This document shows positions 1 to 5,168 of a stretch of 5,615 nucleotides of DNA, piece after piece (the stretch's first letter is position 1; each line of letters opens with the position of its first letter). The notes beneath the pieces were generated by a model. That model made no database searches and had not been told where the DNA came from. It saw nothing but the letters and a program-made list of their open reading frames with translations. Both the position numbers and the translations under genes were made by a program. The stretch spans positions 1-5,615 of the forward strand of contig JAADCY010000161.1 of the NCBI GenBank assembly GCA_013154205.1. The letters run 5' to 3'. The stretch comes from Thermoproteota archaeon. GTDB taxonomy: Archaea > Thermoproteota > Thermoprotei_A > Sulfolobales > Desulfurococcaceae.

Positions 1-130
1 TAACATTTTTAAAAAGACCTTTATAAGTCATCATAATACTTTCGCCCTACTATTCACAGCACAACCTTAATAAAATTATTCACCTTAATATGCTAATACA
101 ATGAACGCTAGTCATACTTCATTAAGATAT

Positions 131-135
131 AGGTG
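131..135 (+). promoter_or_regulatory. Ribosome binding site deciding the TTG start at 144
   Basis: AGGTG matches the archaeal anti-Shine-Dalgarno complement (GAGGTGA) and leaves 8 nt before the TTG. The same GGTG core at 7-9 nt recurs before the ASCH and metal transporter genes, which supports these start choices. Confidence 0.6.
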
Positions 136-143
136 TAAAAATA

Positions 144-578
144 TTGATAACAGTTTCAGTTCAACTAACGAGCATTAACGCTGAGCGATTAACTGACTCG
201 ATCCCTCAGAAAATACAGTTTAATATCAACTTAGCTTTACCATCTAACCCTCCATATCATCAAGAATCAAAACTCATAATACCATTCACATTTACACTAT
301 CATCAATGCCCCCCGTCGTACAGATTATACTTAAGGGAAATGCCATTGTAATCAGTGACAATAAAGAAGAACTAAAGAATCTTGAGAAAGACCTTAAGAA
401 GAAAAATGTTCCTCCAATGATAGTACAAGCCGTGTTCACCGCAATGATATCCGAGTCAATAATAATAAGTAGATCACTCGGTACACCGCCACCAATCCCT
501 GGATTACCACCTATGCCTACACAACAGGGGAAGGAAGAGAGAAAAAGTCAAGGTTTTAGCCCGGGAACAGTTATATAA
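144..578 (+). CDS. Small SecB-like conserved archaeal protein (function unassigned)
   Basis: This is a 144-residue soluble protein without signal peptide or membrane segment. The TTG start is the first possible start after an in-frame TAA at 123-125, and AGGTG at 131-135 lies 8 nt before it. Residues 2-70 look like alternating beta strands (ITVSVQLTSINAERL, KIQFNINLALPS, KLIIPFTFTLSSMPPVVQIILKGNAIVIS). Residues 74-112 look like helices, the second being PMIVQAVFTAMISESIIISRSL. The end is proline-rich (TPPPIPGLPPMP, 114-125) and then polar and probably disordered. This order (strand-rich half ending in an LKGNAIV-type strand, acidic helix, long helix, Pro-rich tail) recalls the SecB chaperone fold and archaeal SecB-like proteins such as MJ0357. 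That is inference from pattern only; the similarity is too weak for a function. It ends 30 bp before the threonyl-tRNA synthetase gene, and a TATA-like element overlaps its stop, so the two genes may be transcribed separately. Confidence 0.8.
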   Translation: MITVSVQLTSINAERLTDSIPQKIQFNINLALPSNPPYHQESKLIIPFTFTLSSMPPVVQIILKGNAIVISDNKEELKNLEKDLKKKNVPPMIVQAVFTAMISESIIISRSLGTPPPIPGLPPMPTQQGKEERKSQGFSPGTVI

Positions 579-580
579 AT
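571..580 (+). promoter_or_regulatory. TATA-like promoter element of the threonyl-tRNA synthetase gene
   Basis: TTATATAAAT closely matches the crenarchaeal TATA box and includes the TAA stop codon of the preceding gene (576-578). With transcription starting about 26 bp from the box centre, the mRNA would begin near 601, only some 7 nt before the TTG start at 608. That would give an almost leaderless transcript, in line with the lack of a good GGTG site in front of this gene. Confidence 0.5.
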
Positions 581-607
581 CTCCGCGTAGATGGGGGTTG
601 AAAATCA

Positions 608-2452
608 TTGAGACTACTATTAATACATGCTAAAAAATTCATGTATAGTGTTACCGAAAAAGCCATTAAAAATCCAGAGGAAATAAGTGAAGCTGATAAA
701 ACCGGTAACTTTGAAAATACCCTAGTCGTTTTTACATCAATCGAAAAAGATGACGACGAAAATGTTATCGACAAAGCCGTTGAAGAAATAATAGATACTG
801 CTGAAAAAGTAAAGCCATCATCCATAGTCGTATATCCATACGCACATTTATCGACAGAACTAGCCGATCCACTCTCAGCGCAGAAATTACTTTCACAGCT
901 ACACGAAAAGCTAACAGAAAAAATAGATCTACCAGTACATAAGGCGCCATTTGGCTGGTACAAATCCTTCACTATAGAATGCTACGGGCACCCTCTTAGC
1001 GAATTATCAAAGACGATCAAGAAGACTAAAGGCGGAGAAATAGTACGGAGAGAAATCAAGAAGGTATTCTACATTGTAACACCAGACGGAAAAGTATTCA
1101 AACCAGAAGAATTCGACTACACAGAATATCCTGATCTAAAAATACTGGTTGACAAAGAAGTATTCGGAAAAGAGCTTGAAGGCGGTAAAAACATAGTCAA
1201 TAAGTACTGTAGAAAATTCGGCTTCGAATGGGAGCCCATGAGCGATCATGGCCACATGCGTTACGGGCCGCACGCTACAACCATAATGGAGGCCTTATTC
1301 CAGTATTCTTGGCAAGTTGCAAGGAGTCTTGGAATCCCTGTATTCAAAGTAATAGGTACCAACATGTTCGATCTCTCGGAGAAGCCAGTATTAGAGCACG
1401 CATTATTGTTCGGTGATCGCTTATACGAGCTAGAAGTAGAAGGTAAAAAATACGTTATGAGATACGCGGCATGCCACCAGCAATTCGCAATGCTGAGAGA
1501 CTGGATAATAAGTTATAAGAACCTGCCGTTCGGAATGTTCGAAGTCGCAGATAGCTATAGATTAGAACAGAGAGGAGAGCTAAACCTGTGCTTCAGGCTT
1601 AGAAAATTCTACATGCCAGACCTACACATACTAACCAAAGACCTCGACCAAGCAATTGAGGCTTCAAAGATTGTCCAGAAAAAGATCCTAGAAGAAGTAG
1701 CCAAAGTAGGACGAAGATATGCTGCACTATACAACGTGACGCAGGACTTCTTCGAGAAATATAGAGATGTACTAGTGGATTTCATAAAGAGAGATAATTA
1801 CCCGGCGTTAGTTGCTGTCATCCCATCAGGCATATACTACTGGGTACTAAATGTCGAGTACCATATAATAGACAACTTGAAACGGCCTAGAGAAATAGCG
1901 ACTTTCCAGATAGACATCGGAAATGGTGAGAGATTCAATATAACGTATACAGATGAAAACGGTGAAAAGAAGCACCCAGTCATAATACATACTGCGATCC
2001 TAGGCGGTATAGAGAGGTACATATACATGGTATTAGACACAGCCGCCCAGATGCAGCTCGGCGGAAAAACACCATACATTCCAACATGGCTATCACCTAT
2101 CCAGGTAAGAATAATACCTATCAAGAACGAATACCTTGACTATGCTAAATCCGTAGCAGAAAAATTAATGGCCAAAAACATTCGTGTCGATATCGACGAC
2201 AGAGATGAAAGCCTTGGCAAGAAAATACGAGATGCTGGAAGAGAATGGATACCCTACATCGTCGTTATTGGTGAAAGAGAAATTAAGAGTAATACAATTA
2301 ATGTTAGATTCAGAAGAACCAATGATCAGAAAATAATGAGTGTTGACGAACTAATACAGGTTGTTGAGCAAGAAATAAAAGACTATCCAAGAGTACCACA
2401 GACATTACCAGTATTATTGAGCCAGAGACCTATTCCAAGTTATCAAGCCTAG
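608..2452 (+). CDS. thrS: Threonyl-tRNA synthetase, archaeal full-length type
   Basis: This cytoplasmic enzyme (614 residues, the usual archaeal length) joins threonine to tRNA-Thr using ATP. TTG 608 is the first start after an in-frame TGA at 599. Residues 1-137 form the archaeal DTD-like editing domain that removes serine mischarged on tRNA-Thr (YPYAHLS at 76-82, HKAPFGWYKSF at 111-121, GHPLSEL at 127-133). The class II catalytic core follows from about 200: MRYAACHQQF with zinc ligand C289, motif 2 (SYRLEQRGEL, 316-324, with RLRKFYMPDLHI carrying H340), and H461 just before motif 3 (GGIERYIYMVLD, 466-477). C289, H340 and H461 correspond to the zinc-binding Cys/His/His triad of the E. coli enzyme. 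Residues from about 498 form the anticodon-binding domain (VRIIPI, VDIDDRDESLGKKIRDA). All key residues are present. Some crenarchaea split editing and catalytic halves into two genes; here they are fused. A TATA-like element at 571-580 suggests its own promoter. Confidence 0.97.
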   Translation: MRLLLIHAKKFMYSVTEKAIKNPEEISEADKTGNFENTLVVFTSIEKDDDENVIDKAVEEIIDTAEKVKPSSIVVYPYAHLSTELADPLSAQKLLSQLHEKLTEKIDLPVHKAPFGWYKSFTIECYGHPLSELSKTIKKTKGGEIVRREIKKVFYIVTPDGKVFKPEEFDYTEYPDLKILVDKEVFGKELEGGKNIVNKYCRKFGFEWEPMSDHGHMRYGPHATTIMEALFQYSWQVARSLGIPVFKVIGTNMFDLSEKPVLEHALLFGDRLYELEVEGKKYVMRYAACHQQFAMLRDWIISYKNLPFGMFEVADSYRLEQRGELNLCFRLRKFYMPDLHILTKDLDQAIEASKIVQKKILEEVAKVGRRYAALYNVTQDFFEKYRDVLVDFIKRDNYPALVAVIPSGIYYWVLNVEYHIIDNLKRPREIATFQIDIGNGERFNITYTDENGEKKHPVIIHTAILGGIERYIYMVLDTAAQMQLGGKTPYIPTWLSPIQVRIIPIKNEYLDYAKSVAEKLMAKNIRVDIDDRDESLGKKIRDAGREWIPYIVVIGEREIKSNTINVRFRRTNDQKIMSVDELIQVVEQEIKDYPRVPQTLPVLLSQRPIPSYQA

Positions 2453-2504
2453 CTCTTTTAACCAGTTTCTCCCTTGTTACACTTACTAAACGGTGTAACC
2501 ATCT

Positions 2505-3086
2505 ATGGTGGAGAAAAAATTCCTCGGACGACATCTAATGATCAAAGGAAAATACATTAACGATATACTGTCGGGTAAAAAGAAAGCAACTATTAGGAAA
2601 GGAATTGTTGTACCGAAATACAAGGAAATGATAGTTCATGGCGGGGGAAGACCTGTAGCGAAAATACGGATTAACAGGGTCTATTATAAGAAATTAAAGG
2701 ATCTCAGCGATTCAGATGCTGTAAAAGACGGTTTTAGGAATAGATCAGAGCTTTTGAAAGCACTAGAAGCAGTATACCCAGGAATAAAACCCGATGATTG
2801 GGTCACCATAATAGAGTTCGACGTAGTACAGCGGCTAGACAATATGAGTGTAGAAGAACCCTACATGGGGTTATCACCAGGTGATCTAGCAAGAATAGCT
2901 CTTCGGTATTTACAAGATGAAATAACGGACAAGGATAAAAAGATACTACTGGATCTAACGCGGACCAATAGCATCAGGGCGACAGCCCAGAGGCTATTCG
3001 GATCAATTGAAAAAAGGTATATTGTAAGAAAGACATTAAAGAAAGCATTACATAAACTCCTAGAAAAAGGTATAATTAGGCATTAA
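2505..3086 (+). CDS. ASCH-domain protein with C-terminal helical domain
   Basis: This is a 193-residue soluble, basic protein. The ATG follows GGTG at 2492-2495 by 9 nt, and an in-frame TAA at 2496-2498 excludes a longer form. Residues 8-108 match the ASCH domain of the PUA-like superfamily: GRHLMIKGKYINDILSGKKKATIRKG carries the typical G-K-K-x-A-T-I-R-x-G signature (24-33), GGGRPVAKIRINRVYYKKL forms the central strands, and DGFRNRSELLKALEAVYP leads to the closing strand DDWVTIIEFDVV. ASCH domains are thought to bind RNA or nucleotides; some act as hydrolases or transcription coactivators. Residues 122-193 add a helical domain (LSPGDLARIALRYL, DKKILLDLTRTNSIRATAQRLFG, RKTLKKALHKLLEKGIIRH) that looks like a winged or helix-turn-helix nucleic acid binding unit. 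The substrate is unknown. It lies 52 bp behind thrS and 25 bp before the zinc ribbon gene, probably co-transcribed with the latter. Confidence 0.9.
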   Translation: MVEKKFLGRHLMIKGKYINDILSGKKKATIRKGIVVPKYKEMIVHGGGRPVAKIRINRVYYKKLKDLSDSDAVKDGFRNRSELLKALEAVYPGIKPDDWVTIIEFDVVQRLDNMSVEEPYMGLSPGDLARIALRYLQDEITDKDKKILLDLTRTNSIRATAQRLFGSIEKRYIVRKTLKKALHKLLEKGIIRH

Positions 3087-3111
3087 GAAAAACAGGAATA
3101 AGGCGATCAAT

Positions 3112-3264
3112 ATGACGTACTGGATACTTAAATGCCGTACATGCGGTAACACGTGGAGACTCAATGTGAGCTATCCGCTCAAGAAAGAATTTACAAAACT
3201 ATACCATTATTGCCCGTTTTGCAAGAAGAACACATTCCACGATATATTAGAGTATGTAGAGTAA
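3112..3264 (+). CDS. Small zinc ribbon protein, 50 residues
   Basis: ATG 3112 opens a 50-residue frame ending in TAA at 3262-3264. It starts MTYWILKCRTCGNTW and continues to LYHYCPFCKKNTFHDI. The two knuckles, C8-x2-C11 (CRTCG) and C34-x2-C37 (CPFC), are spaced as in a four-cysteine zinc ribbon, with basic and aromatic residues between them. AGGCGATC at 3101-3108 is one base off the archaeal Shine-Dalgarno consensus and sits just before the start. Zinc ribbons of this size often bind RNA or sit in ribosomal or transcription complexes; no specific family is recognised. It follows the ASCH gene by 25 bp on the same strand, so an operon is likely, and the partner domains suggest a shared RNA-related role (inference). 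A candidate C/D box RNA begins within about 10 bp of its stop. Confidence 0.8.
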   Translation: MTYWILKCRTCGNTWRLNVSYPLKKEFTKLYHYCPFCKKNTFHDILEYVE

Positions 3265-3270
3265 AACAAA

Positions 3271-3342
3271 TAATAGAATGATGAATCCACGGGAATGACC
3301 CTAGAGAAGGGGGATGAGTGCACCTGTCTCAGCTGATTATTA
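3271..3342 (+). ncRNA. Candidate C/D box guide RNA (2'-O-methylation guide)
   Basis: Box C ATGATGA (3278-3284, perfect RUGAUGA) and box D CTGA (3333-3336, perfect) are 48 nt apart. Between them lies an internal C' box GGGATGA (3311-3317, one mismatch) and a degenerate D' (best CTAG, 3301-3304). A 5-bp terminal stem, TAATA (3271-3275) with TATTA (3338-3342), closes the kink-turn. Size and order match archaeal sRNAs bound by L7Ae, Nop5 and fibrillarin. The guide before box D (3318-3332) contains CCTGTCTCA, complementary to TGAGACAGG. From memory, TGAGACAG is a universally conserved stretch of 23S rRNA near the peptidyl transferase centre (E. coli 2596-2603). The box D plus five rule would place the methyl group on the G equivalent to 2599. 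The D' guide target was not identified. It is probably co-transcribed behind the zinc ribbon gene, as no clear promoter is seen. Confidence 0.62.
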
Positions 3343-3474
3343 GCAAATAATGAACAATAACATAAGCTCTAAAACCCTAGACAAAACCCTCAGGACTAAT
3401 AGTAAGTATAATACTGCTCCAATCCTACTAAGGCTACCTGGACAGCTCTCTTCCCGAACAGCCTTATTCGCCAC
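3340..3474 (-). CDS. Possible small membrane protein, 44 residues (doubtful)
   Basis: Reading leftward, GTG at 3474 opens a 44-codon frame to a TAA whose complement is at 3340-3342. The N-terminus is polar (VANKAVREESCPGSLSR) and the rest is one hydrophobic segment (IGAVLYLLLVLRVL ... ELMLLFIIC). A TATA-like TAAATATA on this strand (3500 to 3493) is centred about 22 bp before the GTG, so a leaderless transcript could start at or near it. There is no separate Shine-Dalgarno site, and the end touches the terminal stem of the guide RNA. A chance open frame is quite possible. No family is recognised. Confidence 0.22.
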   Translation of the reverse strand: MANKAVREESCPGSLSRIGAVLYLLLVLRVLSRVLELMLLFIIC

Positions 3475-3615
3475 CTACATGTTTACCCTGGATATATTTA
3501 CATTTAATGTAGCATTTTCTATCTAGAAACGCTCATCAGTAGAACTAATGTTTGAAGCTATTGCAAGACGGGACTAACCCTATTCCATGAAATATGTATT
3601 TGCTATTTGTTTAAA
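3343..3615. other. Intergenic stretch without a certain gene
   Basis: Between the guide RNA and the repeat/operator block no convincing coding frame is seen on the plus strand; short frames break after a few dozen codons and lack ribosome binding sites. The only candidate is the minus-strand small membrane ORF listed separately. No tRNA T-loop signature and no further paired C and D boxes were found. Confidence 0.6.
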
Positions 3616-3616
3616 G
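3610..3616 (+). promoter_or_regulatory. Possible TATA box of the membrane protein / HTH operon
   Basis: TTTAAAG is an AT-rich TATA-like heptamer. A start about 26 bp downstream would fall within the palindrome at 3631-3650. CTTATTAAGG (3622-3631) is an alternative that would start the mRNA near 3653. Either way the palindrome covers or touches the transcription start, a position suited to repression. Confidence 0.35.
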
Positions 3617-3644
3617 TAAAGCTTATTAAGGTAAACCTATTAAG
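3616..3644 (+). repeat. Imperfect 15/14-bp tandem repeat
   Basis: GTAAAGCTTATTAAG (3616-3630) is followed directly by GTAAACCTATTAAG (3631-3644), differing by one substitution and a one-base gap. The second copy provides the left arm of the palindrome at 3631-3650. Repeated half-sites like these are typical of cooperative repressor binding. Confidence 0.75.
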
Positions 3645-3650
3645 GTTTAC
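3631..3650. promoter_or_regulatory. Palindromic operator candidate before the membrane/HTH operon
   Basis: GTAAACCT (3631-3638) and AGGTTTAC (3643-3650) are perfect 8-bp inverted arms around ATTA. The element ends 14 bp before the GTG start at 3665 and overlaps the expected transcription start. The most economical reading is a binding site for the HTH regulator encoded at 4470-4910, which would then control its own operon. This is inference; a hairpin in the leader RNA is the alternative. Confidence 0.55.
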
Positions 3651-3664
3651 TCAGGTGGACTGTG

Positions 3665-4477
3665 GTGAACGAACACAGGATATGGCCCCTACCGTACTCG
3701 GGACTCCCAGCGATCCTGAATAGTGTGGCCTTCGTATTACTTACCTTCGCATTAATAGCTATTGTGTCGCATTCGGAGACTTACTTCCTAGTGTTTTTCC
3801 TTACTGGTATAGCTATGAATTTAGTGGCTTCCGGAAAACGTGTAGTTATTCGTAATGAGTATATAATGCTTGAGTATGGCTTCCCTAAGCCAGTCCTTAG
3901 GTATGTTGTGAGGGATGTTGTTGAGATCTTTGACATTAATGAATTGAGTAGGGGTAGGTTAGTGAAGTACTTTAAGGCTTTGCTACTATCTTTCATATTA
4001 GTTATGATTCTCCCGCTGGCGTATGTCGTGGTTAAGGGTGCTTATCCGAACCCCGCTTACCTCCCCTTAATGGTAATCCCTGTAATAATGGGTGTCCTTC
4101 TCCTCATGTACCTTATATTCACTGCATCCTCCTACCGGAGGTTCCTCGTGAAAGCATCTATAGCTACGGCAGTGGTTTCAGCGTATGTAGTATCCATTGC
4201 GGTAGGGTTCCTTTATAGGGACTTTTACGGTAGGTCAGTATTCTCGGATCCAACAGCCGTTGCGGTCTGGTTGGTAAGCGTGTTACTTTTCGCAGTACTA
4301 GCAATAGCAATAACTTTCTTTGCTGGCAGGAATCACATAGTCATTTTAGTCGACACTAGAGGCAGGTACTATGCCGTAGGTACAGCAAGCACCGAGATAG
4401 CGAGGGAATTCATGAGTATGGTATTTAACGTAATGAGGGAGAGTCGCAAGGGTTCCAGGGATGATGACGATGCTTAA
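3665..4477 (+). CDS. Six-segment membrane protein with possible split PH-like domain
   Basis: This is an integral membrane protein of 270 residues from GTG 3665, or 271 from GTG 3662. GGTG at 3654-3657 leaves 7 nt to 3665 but only 4 to 3662; other genes here use 7-9. In 271-residue numbering the hydrophobic segments are about 14-36, 41-57, 104-124, 133-154, 163-184 and 198-220. Between segments 2 and 3, residues 59-95 form a strand-rich loop (KRVVIRNEYIMLEYGFPKPVLRYVVRD). After segment 6 comes NHIVILVDTRGRYYAVGTASTEIAREFMSMVFNVM (224-258). Together these look like the first and last parts of a bacterial-type PH domain (strands, then a closing helix) interrupted by four membrane segments. That is inference. 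The tail is charged (SRKGSRDDDDA). No transporter or enzyme motif is recognised. Its end overlaps the HTH gene, and a palindrome lies just upstream, suggesting a membrane protein controlled with, or acting on, that regulator. Confidence 0.85.
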   Translation: MNEHRIWPLPYSGLPAILNSVAFVLLTFALIAIVSHSETYFLVFFLTGIAMNLVASGKRVVIRNEYIMLEYGFPKPVLRYVVRDVVEIFDINELSRGRLVKYFKALLLSFILVMILPLAYVVVKGAYPNPAYLPLMVIPVIMGVLLLMYLIFTASSYRRFLVKASIATAVVSAYVVSIAVGFLYRDFYGRSVFSDPTAVAVWLVSVLLFAVLAIAITFFAGRNHIVILVDTRGRYYAVGTASTEIAREFMSMVFNVMRESRKGSRDDDDA

Positions 4478-4910
4478 GCTACCAAAGAGAATGGAGGAAG
4501 TTCTCTTGGCTGTGTATGGTTACGGTAAGCGCGAGTCTGAAGTGGCTAAGGAGTTAGGTGTGAGTAAGCAGGCAGTGAGTAAGTTTGTTAGAGAGGGAAG
4601 AGCTAGACTCACAGAGATATTCCTTGAAGTAAGTGAGGTACTTCACGCCGACCTAGTTAGGATCAACCTAAGAAAGGGATACGCAATCATTAAGCCTAGA
4701 CAGCTAAGGGTTAACGCATACGTGTTCTACGTCCCAGGATGTGGTCCACGTGTGCTCTTTAAAGGAGACATTAAGTGCTCAGAGGAAGCACGCACACTAT
4801 GTAAGGATATAGTTAAAGCCATAAAGGCTTGGGGCCTCATCGAGGTCTGCAACGGCGCCAGCGACGAAGAGGATATCATAAGGTGCATCATTAAGCTCCT
4901 CGAAGAGTGA
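4470..4910 (+). CDS. HTH transcription regulator, Tfx / sigma-region-4 style
   Basis: This is a cytoplasmic DNA-binding protein of 146 residues from ATG 4470 (149 from ATG 4461). AGGG at 4457-4460 is 9 nt before 4470, so that start is preferred; ATG 4464 is also possible. The frame overlaps the membrane protein gene by 8 bp (17 bp from 4461), which implies translational coupling. In 149-residue numbering, residues 8-52 form a helix-turn-helix of the Tfx / LuxR / sigma region 4 kind: MEEVLLAVYGYGKRESEVAKELG, then recognition helix SKQAVSKFVREGRARL. The rest (55-149) is a compact alpha/beta domain with strands DLVRINLRKGYAIIKPRQL and NAYVFYVPGCGPRVLF, and helix ARTLCKDIVKAIKAWG. It holds five cysteines (94, 106, 114, 130, 142), which may reflect metal, redox or disulfide chemistry. 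The match to archaeal Tfx proteins is by HTH pattern and size only. Autoregulation through the palindrome at 3631-3650 is likely but unproven. Confidence 0.85.
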   Translation: MLKLPKRMEEVLLAVYGYGKRESEVAKELGVSKQAVSKFVREGRARLTEIFLEVSEVLHADLVRINLRKGYAIIKPRQLRVNAYVFYVPGCGPRVLFKGDIKCSEEARTLCKDIVKAIKAWGLIEVCNGASDEEDIIRCIIKLLEE

Positions 4911-4943
4911 GAAAAGTATTTACTCAATCATATGAAAAGCTAC

Positions 4944-4969
4944 GTATTTAATTATAGTATTTAATTATA
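4944..4969. repeat. Exact 13-bp tandem repeat (double TATA-like element)
   Basis: GTATTTAATTATA occurs twice back to back (4944-4956 and 4957-4969). Each copy contains a TATA-like core. The second copy is centred about 25-27 bp before the GAGGTGA at 4989, so it could drive transcription of the region after it. The duplication could also be replication slippage. Confidence 0.8.
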
Positions 4970-4974
4970 GCTCA

Positions 4975-4995
4975 TCACCTTCTCTAATGAGGTGA
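4975..4995. repeat. Short inverted repeat containing a perfect Shine-Dalgarno sequence
   Basis: TCACCT (4975-4980) pairs with AGGTGA (4990-4995) over a 9-nt loop. The alternative pair CTCAT (4971-4975) with ATGAG (4987-4991) overlaps it. The right arm is part of GAGGTGA (4989-4995), a full match to the archaeal Shine-Dalgarno sequence, which the hairpin would hide. Confidence 0.5.
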
Positions 4996-5075
4996 CAACT
5001 ACGCTTAATGACATAGTCATCGAAGCCGTCAACCTAGGGAAGACAGGCGTTTTTATCCAGACTCCCTTTAATTAA
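4992..5075 (+). pseudogene. Possible gene remnant or 27-residue ORF
   Basis: A short frame reads MTTTLNDIVIEAVNLGKTGVFIQTPFN from GTG 4992 to TAA 5073-5075. Two readings are possible. GTG 4992 could be a leaderless start, since the TATA-like repeat copy at 4957-4969 is centred some 29 bp upstream. Or the GAGGTGA at 4989-4995 served a start at 5001, which is now ACG and no longer a start. The piece DIVIEAVNLGK resembles the first strand of many ABC-type ATPases (I-x-V/A-x-N-L-x-K), which would make this a broken N-terminus. The similarity is short and could be chance. Confidence 0.25.
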
Positions 5076-5168
5076 TTCATGTTGGAAACCATGTATATGT
5101 CTGCTCATAACTTCTTCGGATATCTGTCCCAGCTAATAAGTTCATAATTATTATAGTTTCCAGTAGCA
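5076..5168. other. Non-coding stretch
   Basis: This AT-rich stretch shows only a 22-codon frame (5079-5147) without a ribosome binding site. The gene-poor region runs from 4911 to 5299 and otherwise holds the repeats, hairpins and possible remnant listed separately. Confidence 0.5.

Noticed and set aside
28..34. Perfect box C (ATGATGA) on the minus strand
   Set aside because: No box D or C'/D' pair is visible in the 27 bases left before the window edge, so a guide RNA cannot be supported.
101..178. 25-codon ORF from ATG 101
   Set aside because: It has no ribosome binding site and runs into the better supported gene at 144 in another frame.
571..972. 133-codon minus-strand open frame
   Set aside because: It lies opposite the start of thrS, is serine- and phenylalanine-rich as expected from the complement of A-rich coding DNA, and has no ribosome binding site; the plus-strand frame is unambiguous.
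1837..2124. 95-codon minus-strand open frame
   Set aside because: It is fully antisense to the catalytic and anticodon-binding part of thrS and shows no recognisable domain.
3400..3530. Degenerate plus-strand coding frames suggesting a transposase remnant
   Set aside because: Frames are short, have no recognisable motif and no terminal inverted repeats or target duplications flank them.
3526..3545. TGATGA on the minus strand near CTAG, considered as a second guide RNA
   Set aside because: The spacing is far too short for a guide and no proper box D or closing stem was found.
3265..3660. tRNA gene or CRISPR array in the longest gap
   Set aside because: No T-loop GGTTCRA-type signature, cloverleaf arms or regularly spaced repeats are visible on either strand.
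4971..4979. Box C-like GTGATGA on the minus strand
   Set aside because: No CTGA box follows at guide RNA distance; the sequence is better explained as one arm of the inverted repeat with GAGGTGA.
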